A stretch of DNA of 64,000 nucleotides, taken from contig CAJINV010000007.1 of NCBI GenBank assembly GCA_905178155.1, positions 752,627 through 816,626 on the forward strand, read 5' to 3'. Positions 21,512 to 33,800 of the stretch are shown here, in pieces. Numbering within the stretch: the first letter of the stretch is position 1; each line of letters starts with the position of its first letter. A program made the position numbers and the translations under genes. Origin of the DNA: Amoebophrya sp. A120 (Eukaryota; Sar; Dinophyceae; Syndiniales; Amoebophryaceae). The notes under the pieces were generated by a model, which saw only the letters and a program-made list of their open reading frames with translations, was not told where the DNA came from and did no database searches.

Positions 21512-22551
21512 GGTTGTGTTTGATGCGGGGTGATTTATTTGGGGCCTTAGTTTATTTTTATCTTTGACTTACTTTGAGGAGCTGGACCGAGCATGTCACA
21601 TCAAAGGCTCCGCCAGCTTCTGGATTTTTTCACACAAGATCTTTTCATTTTTCTCCATATTTTGCATATACGATATTTTTAAATTTCGATTTCTTCTTTT
21701 CATCGCACAACATCATAGACCTGATAAAGAAGAGACCGACCCTGAGTTGTAAGTCACTAGCGAAGAAGTTGAAAGTATAGACTAGTTGTACTTCGAAAAT
21801 GTATATGAATAAAATCACCGACCCGCCCATTTTTTCCTTGAAGGATCCCTTCAGTTTTACAGTCTTGTTTTACATATTTAAGTTATACTATCCCCGTTTC
21901 ATCACGGAACAATCTGATATGCACCAAAAGCAACACCAATGCATGTACATCGAATTATTGGACTCACTGCAGAAGAATGTAGACGAAGCAACAATTATCT
22001 CTAGAGAAGTAGAACACCGAATGTCAAGACGAACTTTTAATATTCGAAGAAAATTTACAGACAGGAAAAAACTGGAAAAAGAAAAAATCGGCCGACTGCG
22101 AACTCTTGTCCTCAGGGCGTGGAGGGTACTAAACTACGCATGACAGGATGTTGACCCTGCTCTTCATGAGTGGTTGCGTTCTGAAATAGCGGTCGTCTGG
22201 TCGTGTTCATTTTATTCGTCGGTCGCTCTTCTCCTTCGTGCCGCTGCTCCAAGCTGGTGGGTCTTCTGCTGGCCGGCTGTTGGTGCAAGCAAAAGTCTTG
22301 CGTTTTCCGCACGACATCAAACTGCGTTTTTGCATGGCAAGGAAAAAGTTTGTCATGCGGAAAACTACGCATCCTCGAAGTTGTGATGTCGTCCACCTGA
22401 GCGCAAAAAAGCGTTTGCTTTTTTTCATGATCCAAAGACAGAGATCTTCTAAGTAAGTACCTCACTTCGAGCGAGTACGCTTCTCGTCATTTGTTGAACA
22501 AGCAGGAGAGAGCAGCGCGCGCCTCGTTATTATCTTGTTCACACAACTAAT
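21512..22551. other. Intergenic with decayed introner motifs
   Basis: Apart from the doubtful ORF at 21799-22143 nothing is clear. The copies of TTTGTCATGC and GCATGACAGG without matching terminal repeats look like remnants. Confidence 0.4.
21799..22143 (+). CDS. Doubtful small ORF
   Basis: An ATG-started frame of 114 residues with a hydrophobic start and a basic, helix-prone C-terminus (TDRKKLEKEKIGRLRTLVL). It is flanked by A/T-rich spacer and shares no similarity with anything I recognise. Introner-like internal motifs (GCATGACAGG, TTTGTCATGC) downstream at 22140-22360 suggest decayed elements. It may not be a gene. Confidence 0.2.
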   Translation: MYMNKITDPPIFSLKDPFSFTVLFYIFKLYYPRFITEQSDMHQKQHQCMYIELLDSLQKNVDEATIISREVEHRMSRRTFNIRRKFTDRKKLEKEKIGRLRTLVLRAWRVLNYA

Positions 22552-25500
22552 ATGCGGGGCTGTTTCTGGCGTATAGTAGTAGTACTGTTTGCGCTACGAC
22601 CTCCTGTACCTGCGTCTGGCTACCTGACTCCAGATAACGTGCAAGCCGTACTGCAGTGCTTCTACGATGATTTCACATCGCAGTTTCTCCAGCGCTTTTT
22701 CCGGGATGTGGGAAACCAGGTGCGCTCGGATATCATATGTGAAAGCGACCCCGGCTGATAAGATTCAAGTTGGGAAATCTGCTAGACAAATCAACATGCT
22801 TTGCTTGTTCTTGAGCATGACAAATTTGGGCTCGAAATGCAGTCGTCTTTAGTGCTAGTGAAGCAGCGTTTCCGATCTAGCGCATGATGGTGCTGATTCG
22901 AGCATAACAGAACTTACTAGAAAGTGCTTCTCCTGGGTTTCTCTCCGCATAAGAAACCTTCTCTAGCATGACGATTTGCATAAATGCAACTCTGGGGTGG
23001 GGGCGTTTTCACGCATGATATCGCCAACGCACCGGGCCGCCGATGTGCTCTCGATGTTCGAAGACGTGGTGGTACATGAGATGCGTTGGACCCGGGTCCT
23101 GCAGCTGTTCCTGCGTGACCGGGACATGCTACTGGACCAGGAAATTCAACGGATGGAAGCGCACCTCCTACGAGAAGATAGTACTTCTACCGAGGTCGGT
23201 GAAGATGTTCATCTTGAGGCCTATCCCTGGCCGTCCTTCCTGCACTCTGTGAACGAGGTCGCGGGTGCGCACCACCTGACAGCCGCAGCCTTCTGCCGCG
23301 CACTGGACATTTGCGCAAGTCCTGACGCCGTGCAGCGCCTCGCGGGAGGGTCCACCGAAAACAAGGGGTCTTTTTTGCACGTTCTCAGTGCGAGGGAGCA
23401 GGATGACCCGCACTGGCTGCGGCACCGGAGGACAAGGAAGCAAGGTGCGTCAACGGTGTTGCCGACAGAAGATATTGCTGCACCAGCATCAACTCAAGCG
23501 TCGGTGCTGCTCTGGCTCCACGCCCGGGGCCTGGGGCCGAAGCATCACATCTGGGTGCAGTTGCGCGAGCTGCTGTTACTTGGCCGTTTCCTAGACGGCA
23601 TGGGACCAGAGGTGCGCGACCGCTTCCGGGGGGCGCTCGTCGTGTTCGTTGAGCACGCGGTGGAGTCGGCGCGGCTCCACTATGACCGCGCGGTGCGTGC
23701 TGGCACACTTTCGCTCGCCCCGCTTTCTGACACGACTACAACAGCAGAGCTCGACCGTGCGGACCTGCGCACTATGCCACTGACGGACGACTTCTTGTTT
23801 CGAACCTCACTCCTTGAGGAAGTCGAGGATAAAGAATCAGAGTCGGGCACGCGCTATGAACTGCAAAAGTATCGTACTCGTGTGAATTGCAGGGATGCAT
23901 GACAAATGTGGTGTCCTACCCGAATCTGCATTACAAATTCCAATTTTCTTCCTGATAAAATTTGTCATGCGATTTATACTAGTACGAGGCTTTTTCACAG
24001 GATACGCGTCAGGCTTTTCGATTGCTACGGGGATTACGGGTCTACTTCAGCGCGGCATTGGCCCTCGTGGATGTTTTATGCAAGAAAAAAACTGTGTAAG
24101 TGTAACTCTGTGACGCAGAACATGCAACAGATTTACACCTGTCATGCCAAACAGCCATGAAGTCCTCTTTTCATGTGTGTTTTCCCTTACAAGCCACGCA
24201 TGACAGGCCCTCTCTGTCATGTAGAGCAAATTTGTAATGCTGTCAGCCAAAGAAAGTTACACTAGCACATTTTTTTCTTAGATATGTTTTCACACAAACG
24301 GAGGACGCGAATGTGTACGATATGCAATGCAAAAGCATGATGTACTAGCATATGTTGCATCACAAACTTAATACCTAAGTTTGAAAACTAAATTTGTCAT
24401 GGTGGTTTGGCTACGAAAGTAGAGTATGAAGTCTGTATTAATGCAGTACTGCAAAAAATACTACGAGTGCGATTATACTTTTGCGATGAATATACGAGCT
24501 GGATCCGCAGCAGGTTTCGAAAGGTGATTTCTTCTTCCCACCTGCAGCTACGCAGAGTCCACCTCGCGAGGGCGGTATCCAACAAAAAAAGCTGCTGTAT
24601 GTGTAAGTTTTTTGGAAGAACAGCATTACAAATCTATCTGGCACGAGAGCAAAAACCTGTCATGCGCAGATTGCACGTGAAAACGCGCTTGGATGGACCT
24701 TACAATGCATCCCGAGCATGACAGCCGCAATCACTTTGCATGTTGCGCATCACAAAGCTACACTAACAATCTTTTTTTCCTCGATACGCGGCCCCGGTGC
24801 CACCTCCGCCGCCGGAACACACCGGCGATTTTTCATGCCCGTTACGCACGAACTGTGGTATCAAATGCAAAAATGTCTACGTCTGGAAGGTTGGAACTTG
24901 TGATGCTAACTTTGGACTACAAAAAAAATCTGTATCGCATGACCAGCGAGAGGAGTCTAGTTTGTGCTACGCGGGGAGGGCGTTTGTCATGCGAGGTAGG
25001 CAGCAGGAAGCTCTTGAAAATTCTGTGATGCTAGGTCGTGCATTACAGACATCCTGGGTCATGCAAAACATGCATGACAAGTCTCAGAATCTTCCAGACC
25101 CAGACATTTTTGCTATGCATATGTGGCTCCTGGTAACCGAAGGTGAAGCCGCGGCTGCGCGGGAACAGTGCACACCCAGCACGCTGTATTCGGAGATGCG
25201 CGCCCGAATGCTCTGCGCGTTTTTTTACTTGAACCGACTGAAAGTGGAAACGTCGCTAGCCACCCGCGATTATCCTGTGCAAAAGTATCGTACTCATAGT
25301 AATTGCAATCATGCATTACAAATCTTTCTCTTAAGGCAAATCCCCATTACAAATTTCATTTGTCATGCTGAGGAAATTTGTAATGCATTTATACGAGGAG
25401 TGCGATACTTTTGCAATGCATAGCGATCCAGCGACAAACCAATCCGGCCACGATATCCTGAGTAAAAACGTCCCCATACCAGAGTCAACGTGGAAAATCT

Positions 25501-28500
25501 GCTAGACAAATCGGCCAACTTTGGTTGTCTCGCATGACAAGTTTGTCCTCGTAGTGTAATCCTGTTTAGCTAGTTCAGAAGCATCACAGATCTAGCATAT
25601 CGCGCTATTTCTAGCATCACAAATCCCAAAACACGACTAGAAAAAGCTTCTCATGGGGCTTCGCATGAGAAGCTTTTTTGGCATGCAAATTTGCATGACA
25701 ACTCTGGGGTGGAGATGTTTTTACTCGGAATACACGACTTTTTGAAGTGGTCGTACCCGTTGGTGCAAAGCGCGTTGTCCAAGACCACCGTTCACAATGT
25801 GCTGGCAGTGTATGACTCCACGGTGCCCTCGGGTTACTTGGGTCGCCCCACACCCGCGGCGCAGGTCACAGTCGAGGGGGCACTGATCTTATCGTCTGCC
25901 TTATCGAAGAAAAGAACATTGTTAGTGTAACTTTGTGATCCGCAACAGGCAAAGTGACTGCGGCTGTCATGCTGGGCATGCATTGTAGGGCCAACTCAAG
26001 CGCCGCGTTTTCACGTGCAATCTGCGCATGACAGGTTTTTGCTCTCATGGCAGACAGATTTGTAATCCTGTTCCTCCAAACAACTTACACCTACAGTCTT
26101 TTTTTTCTTTGATAGGCCTCCGTTACAACTCTTGCGCCTGTCGCACGCGAAGCGGTATCAGTAGTAGATCTGGAGGAAAGTGTTGAAGGATCATCCGCTG
26201 ACCAAGCGGTTCCCGTGCGGCAGGGCCAGCTGCTGATGCGAGCCCGCACGGTTTGCCCCCAGGGTTATGCCTACAATGTGTTGTGCTGGGGGCAGCAGTG
26301 CCTTGCTCCCGACCCCATCTTTGAAAAGTACGCGACGACGTTTGATGCGCTCGAAATGCGCCGGGTGACGTTTAGCCGTCTCACAGCCGTTGGTAAGGAG
26401 TATCGATTGCTCCTGCAGCAGGGCGGGATAGTTGTTGGCATCGATCTGGAAGGTCAAGAAGATTCGTCATCTGGTGGTCGGGCACCAGCTACCAGACGGC
26501 TACCACAGCACGAGGATCAACAAATCAAAGACAAAGCTGCAGCTGCATCAAAGGAACAACTATTGCCGCCGTCTCGCGGTCCTCTGCCGTTGGCGGAGGT
26601 TTATTTTTCGAGCAGGAGTAGCGGGACCATGCAGAGCACCAAACGAGCAGGAGTGCCTTCCGCGGCATTTTCCACTCCCATCGAAGTCTGGACGTACAGA
26701 AATTTCCACTGGAACTTCGATTTGGAGAAGCTGGCGCCGCAAATAGGGAAAAGCACGCCCGCGGCGCCCCGCGTCCGGTGCGCGTTCTTCCGAGGACGGG
26801 CCTGCGAAGATCCGTTGCTGGCCGACCGCTGGCCGGACGTACAGACGTTGCTGGAATTCACGAACCGGGGGAACTCACACCAAATGGACCGGTATGGCTT
26901 GATTGCCCTTTCCGACTGGGACAAGAATCCGCCCGGCCACGTAGAGATGACTTGGCGTAGCCTGGAGAGTGTGTACCTGCGCAACGTGCGAAACACTACA
27001 TTGCCCGACATCTACGACAGGGAAAGAAATTCATCGTCACGTCGCAAGATGGACGCGACGGCGCGCGAGGTACTAGTACAAAGCCAGCGCCTGCACGAGG
27101 ACACGACGCCCACAGCGGCCGAGTCTGGGGGAGTTTCACTTTCAGCCGCTACCGGGCCCGTTTTTGGAAGTGCTTCGTCCGGGTACGGGACGCAAATGCG
27201 GCCTGGAATTGCACCGGGCCGCGCCCGGAACAAGCGCCCGATTCCTCGAACGGAGCAAAATAAATCCGAAGGACAACGTGGTAGTAGCACAAAACAAGGC
27301 GCGACCACTGGGTCTTCAGTGCACCTTGTCGTGAGCGGGCGCGACGATGACGAATCGGCGGATCATGTTGAGCCGGACGAGAGTTCGTTGGTAGCCGCCT
27401 CGAACCGCTTGGCCTATCACCCGCAGATCGTCATTGACGAGGAATACTTTCAGGTGCGAACAGTACTATGAGAGTGCACAACTCCCCCTCCCTCTCATTT
27501 GTCATGCGAAATACCAAACTTGCTTCTATTGCAGAATAAGTCAAGGAGTTGCACTCTGACCGCCACGCACAAACTAAGCCTTTAAGTTGTCGCTGTGCCC
27601 CAGGTGGGTTGCCAGTCAGCAGTGACAAACAGCTGGCCAATGGTTTGACATCTCCGGCCCGCGGCACTTGCCTTTTTCGCCCGTGCCGCAGGTAAGGCAA
27701 AAATGGTCCAGCCTCCCCTGTCCGGGTGGGGTTGCGGCTTAAGGGAGAGTCTCGCCCCTTAGCCCAAAGGGGTACGTCGTCTCTTCCGTGAGAACAAAAA
27801 CTTATGGCGTAAATGGGTCGGGTCCTGGATCGTTCTGTATGCTGGGCTGTCGCGCTCGGCTTGCTGGCCGGGCTGTACTGATCAGGTGTGGTGGGTAGCT
27901 CCCGACTGGTTGGTACTTTTAATGGGGCGACTTGCCGTGGTAGCGCTCGGCTTTTGTATGTTGAGGCTGCCCCCGAAAGTGTTTCCTCGCCCACCCCCCG
28001 GGGAGGGGATCCTTGACCTGTGGCGCTGGGTGCGGGTGTCCACTACATCTTGATGATGAAGCACTGTTCGCATGACAAATCTCGGAGCCTCAAACAGTAC
28101 TGCGATCGGTCTGGAGATTTGTCATGCGGGAGCCTCATATCTACCATTGCTTGTGTTGCCATGCATGCACTACAGATGAGGGGGAGCGGGAGTTGTGCAC
28201 TCCCAGAAGTACTCCGAGCCTTGCAGGACTGGTTGGACTCTGGCGAGTGGCGACTCCGGCCGTTTTATCAAATGCAAATATGTCTGGGTCTGGAAGAATG
28301 CAAACTTCTCATGCATATTTTCCATTCCCCATGAGGTTTGGAATGCAGGACCTAGCATGACAGGTTCTGCGACGACGTCCCTATCATGCCTATCCTGCAT
28401 GATAAACTGCCACTAAACTTGTTCAAAACTGGACAGCTTTTGGTAGTCATGCAACACAAATTTTTGTACGTCAGGGGGCGTCGCTACTTCAATTCAATAC

Positions 28501-29833
28501 GATCCAGACTTAGCATGACAAGTTCGCATCCTCCCAGACCCAGACATACTTGCAATGCATACGCTCGCGTACCTCGAGTGGGGCGCGCTGCAGGGGCCTT
28601 GGAGCGTGCGAGTGGCCAAGTGGATCGACTACTTCGTCCGCAGGGAGCGCGAGAGGGAGGACGTGGATCAGGAAGGTAGGCAGGACCAGGAGCCGCGTGA
28701 CAGCCGTGCTGGTGGTGTTGCCCCGTGCCGTTTGTTGCTCGTTGAGCCGACCGGACATGGGGTCGCGTCGTCGTTAGAAAATCTTGCTCTGAACGACGTC
28801 CGGTGCGAGTCCGCGCTGGTTTGGCAGGGCTATATATCTGCCGGATCCAGTGGGACCGGAAGTGAAAGAACGGAGGACGAAAAGGAAAAAGCCAGCGCTG
28901 TGACGAACTCTACTGAGGCTGCTCCGACCGCGCCACCGCAGCGCGGCTGGGAAAGTTGGCGCGAGGCGCATGATATGCATTGAAAAAGCATCGTAGTCGT
29001 ACTAGTAGAAATCGCATGACAAATTTCCTCACCATGATGAGAAACGGAATTTGTAATGCGGATTCAACTCAACCTCAAGAAGGAGATTTGTAATGCGTGG
29101 CTGCGATGACTACGAGTACGATGCTTTTGCAATTCATACAAGAGGTTCCTGACGACGTAGTGATGATGAGGGATGTGGTATCAGAGAAAAAAAGTTCTTC
29201 GTCGCGATCACTCATGTACAACATTTCACGTCCTGCAACACAAAAATAATGTACGTCATGCGTAAAAACGCATCACAGGGAAATTTCATACGGGATTTCT
29301 CGTTTATTTGTTTTGGCAATACAAGTGGAAAAACCTGTGTTGCTGCGGCCAAAAAAAAATCTACATGCAAAATCTATCTGCAATTCACTGATCGTCTGAC
29401 GAACTTTTTTTTCGCTCCATACGTGGAGGTGATAGATCTCGTGGACATGGACATTCAGGGCCAGGAGCTGTATGTGATTCCGCGTTTCCTTATCCACAGA
29501 AAAAAACCCATCTCCATCCATTTTTTGCATGACAAACGCAGAACTTTCTGCGTGTTTTGCATGACAAATTGGATGGGGATGGGTGTTTTTTCCTGGATAC
29601 CCCTAGATGAGTTCGCGGACCGGGTGCGCAGAATCCATGTCGGCACGCACGAGAAGTTTGTGCACAAGCGTTTGCGTGCAGCGTTCGAAAGCCACAAATA
29701 CATGGCAAGAACATACTCCCAGTCGTGGGTTTTCGAACAGGATTACCTCGGTATGAGTGCGCGAGGTATTGAGCACTATGGCAATGTTCTATTCAGGGAC
29801 GGCGTCATGACTCTGCGAAATCCAAGGCTTTAG
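22552..29833 (+). CDS. Large secreted protein with FkbM-like methyltransferase C-terminus
   Basis: Fifteen exons: 22552-22730, 23026-23854, 24010-24076, 24290-24320, 24498-24575, 24792-24858, 25127-25270, 25428-25453, 25738-25901, 26120-27466, 28213-28265, 28567-28973, 29144-29178, 29427-29490, 29605-29833. They total 3720 nt, giving 1239 residues. The N-terminus MRGCFWRIVVVLFALRPPVP looks like a signal peptide with cleavage near ASG-Y. The long middle is not recognised. The last 100 residues contain DLVDMDIQGQELYVIP, then VRRIHVGTHEK and a terminal DGVMTLRNPRL. This order (D-x-D-x-QG, then HxGTH, then DGxxTxRNP) is what I recall from FkbM-type methyltransferase-like proteins of algae and dinoflagellates; catalysis is not proven. 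All fourteen introns are introners. Confidence 0.75.
22731..23020. mobile_element. Introner family B, diverged ends
   Basis: Left TATCATATGTGAAAGCGACC, right GGGGGCGTTTTCACGCATGATA. Flanks TCGGA/TCGCC. Excision restores the frame after the signal peptide exon. Confidence 0.8.
23855..24004. mobile_element. Introner family C
   Basis: Left TATGAACTGCAAAAGTATCG, right CTTTTTCACAGGATA. Flanks CGCGC/CGCGT. Confidence 0.85.
24077..24284. mobile_element. Introner family D
   Basis: Exact TGTTT duplications. Left TATGCAAGAAAAAAACTGTG. Confidence 0.9.
24321..24492. mobile_element. Introner family C, diverged
   Basis: Exact TACGA duplications. Left TATGCAATGCAAAAGCATGA, right ATACTTTTGCGATGAATA. Confidence 0.88.
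24576..24786. mobile_element. Introner family D
   Basis: Flanks GGCGG/CGCGG. Left TATCCAACAAAAAAAGCTGC. Confidence 0.85.
24859..25121 (+). mobile_element. Introner family A, forward
   Basis: Exact TGTGG duplications. Confidence 0.92.
25271..25422. mobile_element. Introner family C
   Basis: Exact GCGAT duplications. Confidence 0.92.
25454..25732. mobile_element. Introner family B
   Basis: Exact CACGA duplications. Confidence 0.92.
25902..26114. mobile_element. Introner family D
   Basis: Flanks TGCCT/GGCCT. Left TATCGAAGAAAAGAACATTG. Confidence 0.87.
27467..28207. mobile_element. Introner family J carrying an insert
   Basis: Exact AGTAC duplications. Left TATGAGAGTGCACAACTCCC, right GAGTTGTGCACTCCCAGA. 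About 740 bp against 238 bp for the other J copy; the excess lies mainly at 27560-28060. Confidence 0.87.
27929..28055 (+). repeat. ~130-bp interspersed repeat, copy 1
   Basis: GGCGACTTGCCGTGGTAGCG through GTGTCCACTA, about 90% identical by eye to 42403-42528. Both copies lie inside introners of different families. Confidence 0.9.
28266..28561. mobile_element. Introner family A
   Basis: Flanks CGTTT/CGCTC. Left TATCAAATGCAAATATGTCT, right CATACTTGCAATGCATA. Confidence 0.85.
28974..29138. mobile_element. Introner family C
   Basis: Flanks CATGA/CAAGA. Left TATGCATTGAAAAAGCATCG. Confidence 0.87.
29179..29421. mobile_element. Introner family L
   Basis: Only copy in the window. Left TATCAGAGAAAAAAAGTTCT, right AACTTTTTTTTCGCTCCATA. 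Flanks TGTGG/CGTGG. Confidence 0.78.
29491..29599. mobile_element. Introner family K, 109 bp
   Basis: The shortest intact element. Arms beginning TATCCACAGAAAAAAACCCA and ending TGGGTGTTTTTTCCTGGATA pair over roughly 45 bp each, so almost the whole intron is a hairpin. Flanks TTCCT/CCCCT. Confidence 0.85.
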
Positions 29834-30809
29834 AAGCATCGCTTGGCGTCCACCTCGTGGGACAACGGACACAAAAGATCGCTAAAGCTAATGAAGTCCA
29901 GCAAAGACATAGTTGTGACACTGCAATTTTAGCACGAGCCACTCGCGCTAAATGCTAAATGGTTTGCTTCTCTCGGATCGAAGGCGTTCCGTTGCGCAAG
30001 GATGGTGGTCCAGCGTGATTATCGCTTTGTTCTTTGGCAGCACATCACTCAAAGTTCGAGATCTGAATCTTCATGAGCAGGCGCAAATCAGAATTACAAT
30101 GGGGTGCTAGTACTGCTACTAGATGATGCCTTGCCACCAGCAACTTCTTTGCACTCGTCCAGTATTAAAAAAATACAGTGATCTACTACTTCCATTATGA
30201 TCGAATCGAGAAGAGGTTGAATTGCAAAGGAGCAGCAGACCGGGTGGGTCCGAATCTTGAACGATTGTCTCGTGTGCTCTTATCATTTTGTTTATTGCCC
30301 CGGCTGCCATACGTACATGTAGTTGTCCAATCCAAGAAATGAATATGTCCTCGAGCTACGTCATTTCTGAGATCAAAACGGAAAGAACCTCTACTTGTGT
30401 GCCTTTTTTATTCTTCCTGAACACGACATGAATCGAAGGTCAAGATCCGGGTTTTGCTGGGCTTCTAGCAGCATGGGTTCCAACTGAACTATGTATAGCG
30501 AAGTTCCGGTTTTTCGAAAAATTGAGTACATTAGATGACAGCGACAAATTCTTCCTAATGGTCTATTTTATGTTCCTTTTATCGCGAACTTTCTGATTTT
30601 GGCAGCGGCTGCGCATAGTCCTTTCCGTTGGAGCCTTTCTACGTCTGTCGACTTAGGTTAGTAGTAGCATGCGTGATAGAACAAGAAGAAAATTTAATTA
30701 TAGCTAGAACACGACGACCAACAAAATGGTGTTTGTCAAGTCACCACCGACCTGAAGACCCATCTCGACCTCTCTAGCTCTCAGCACGCACCACAAAAAA
30801 ACAAAAACA
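29834..30809. other. Intergenic, no gene seen
   Basis: No introner, no ORF over about 65 residues, no clear repeat. The region must hold the 3' end of the upstream gene and the promoter of the next. Confidence 0.6.
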
Positions 30810-33800
30810 ATGTCCGGCCAACGGTCGATCGCCCACCTGCGGCGGTCCCCGCATTTCAAAACCATTACGGAGTTCCAAAACCAGAACGACAAGGACGAAT
30901 TTATTTTCCCGTATGAAAATAAAAAATCCCCCCTCCCCATATCAAATTTGAAATCTATGATGCAGAATTTGTGTACACAAATCAGCTTTGTCTTGCAGTA
31001 GAGGACTGCACGCAGATAAAAAGCCTGAGCTGGGCCTTTTTGTTGTTGGCTCCTGGCAAGGGAGACTGATCCTCTGCACGCCGTACAGCATTACAAATTG
31101 CCCGCAAAGCCCGGCGGAGTCTCTGGCTTTGCCTTCTTGCAATACAGAGCCGATCTGTGTCCGCAAATCAGCATCGCAAATTTTTACAAGTATGGCTTTT
31201 CAGTATGGGGAGGGGGGATTTTTCATTTTGATATCCCGCGCGAACTTAACTCCACGGAGCGCGAGGATGTCCGGCAGATCTGCAAGCACTTGGAGCTTTC
31301 CTTCCAAACCAAAAACCACGGGGCGCAGTATGCATTGCAAAAGTACTATTGTGCTAAGTATGAATTGCATTACAAATTAGCGCAGCCTGCTGAAGACAAA
31401 TAGAATTTGTAATGCTGTTTTCACTTAGGAAGAAGATTTGTCATGCGTGTCTGCAATTCACATGCACGATCATGCTTTTGAAATGCATATGCAGAAGCGG
31501 ATCACCATTCTCAAACCGCAGTTCAACAAAATCGGGCCGAGTTGGAAGCTATGAACTGTAAAAGCATCGCACTTACTCGTGCTAATTGCAAACATGCATG
31601 ACAAATCTTTTTCTTAAGGCAAATCCGCATCACAAATTTCATTTCTCATGCTGGCGAAATTTGTAATGCATTGATACGAGTGCGGGTGCGATGCTTTTGC
31701 AGTTCATAGAAGCTTTTGGAGTACGTGGGGATCTCCGCTTCGAAGATCGTTTTGCGGTTCAAGATATGCACTGCAAATTAATATGTCTGGGTCTGGAAAT
31801 CTGTGATGCTGAATTGAGCATGATTGAAGCGCTTGCAATGGCAGCCAGGCATGACAAGTTTTAGAGACGCCTGCTGATGCCTACCACGCATCACAAATTA
31901 TTATTATTATTGCGTTTTTGCATGGCAAAGCAAGATCCTCTTTTGCTGCTCATGCAACACAGATTTTCCGGGAATGCAAGACACGCATCACAAGTTCCAC
32001 TCTTCCAGACCCACCAGATATCTTTGCAGTTGATACAAGAAACCGACCAAGGGGCTCATCGATTTGTCGAAGGAAAAGGAGCTGGAAAAGCGGAATGAGA
32101 AAAAAGAGGAAACTAAGGAAGATTTAGAAAAGCAGAAGCGGGAAAAGGAAAAAGCCATCCAAAATCTGCAGTACTGTTATCATGTGAAAAAACGTCCCAA
32201 CCCCATAGTCAAGTTGGTAAATCTGCAACACAAATCTCGAACTTTTGGGAGTTTTGCTTGACAAACTTTCATCTGTAGTGTAGGGCTGTTTAGCAAGGGC
32301 AGCCGCATGAGAAAGCCAGCCTCTCATCCTGTTTACTGCATTACAAATTCCAAAACACGACTGGGAATGCCTCTCAAGGAGATGCGCATTACAAATGTTC
32401 CTGTCATTGCACATTTGCATGACAACTCTGGTGTGGGGACATTTTTACTCAGGATAACTGTGCGGAGAAAATCATCGCCTTGACCGGTCGGAACCCGGAC
32501 GAATTGCCGATTCAGCGATTATATCAGATGCAAAAATGCCTGGGTCTGGAAGGATGTAACTTGTGATGCGCATTTCAGAACACACAAAAATCTCTAATGC
32601 ATAAAGCAGAAAAAGCTGTTCACTTTCTGTCACCAAAGTGGGGGATTAATATTTACATTGCTTGACTTCCGGGTTCTGGTCCCGCCTACCCCCCGGCGAC
32701 AGGTGACCTTGACAGGTGACCTTGACAGGTGACCTTGACAGGTGACCTTGACAGGTGACCTTGACAGGTGATCGTGACAGGTTACCGTGACAGGTGACCT
32801 TGACAGGTGACCTGGACAGGTGACCTGGACAGGTGGCCGCGACAGGCGAAGCGTGAGGATAAAGCAAAGGCGAGGCCAGCGCCTGGGCGCAAATATTTAT
32901 TTTTCACGCCAAATGCCGCTCTTGACGTGAAAAATAAATTAAAAGCGCCAAAAAAAAAAAACGACGCAAAAATTGAAAAAGATTAAAGCTGTAACACAAA
33001 CTGCCTCCATAAGCAAAGAAGTCTTTGCGTTCGCGTTGCCATGCAAAAATAAAAAAGCGGCTATCTCTGCAATGCACGGCCAGGAAACAGCTGCTCTCTT
33101 TGCTCTGTGGAACCGGAAAGGCGTTGCGCTTCAATATTAGAGAACTTTTTTGCAGAAGCCACACAGAGATATTCACTTTGCTTCTATTTTTGTTTTTTCT
33201 TGCAAAATGCAGGGCGCCTAATTCGCCCTTTTTCCACTAGCGCTTCGCGCACTGAGCCACTACGCGCGCGCCTGGTGTGAGGCGAGGGGCGGACGCTGTC
33301 CGCCCCGATGCCGAACACCCTTCCCCCACTAGCGTTTCGCGCACTAAGCCACTACGCGCGCGCCTGGTGTGAGGCGAGGGGCGGACGCTGTCCGCCCCGA
33401 TGCCGAACACCCTTCCCCCACTAGCGCCACTAGGGACGAGCACAAGGCCCCAGCGTGGGGACCCTGTCCCCACGCTCGGGTGGGCCTTGTTTGTCATGCG
33501 GATTCGGCATTGCGGAAGCTTCTCGAAACCTGTGATGCTAGACCTTCCATGCCAGACCTTCTGTGTCATGCAGAAACAGCATGACTCTTCCAGACCCAGA
33601 CACTTTTGCACTTGATAGGCTAGAAACCGTCGAGAACGCGTTGCAACGGTTTAAACAGGACGGCACCACGATGCCTTTAGATGTGGCGAACAAGAAGAAA
33701 AAGGACGCTTTGTTGGGCGAAACCATGTTCGACCGTGGCTACGCGTTTGGCCCCGGCGGGCCGAAGGATATCAAGATTGAAGAGGAAGAACAGCCGGCGC

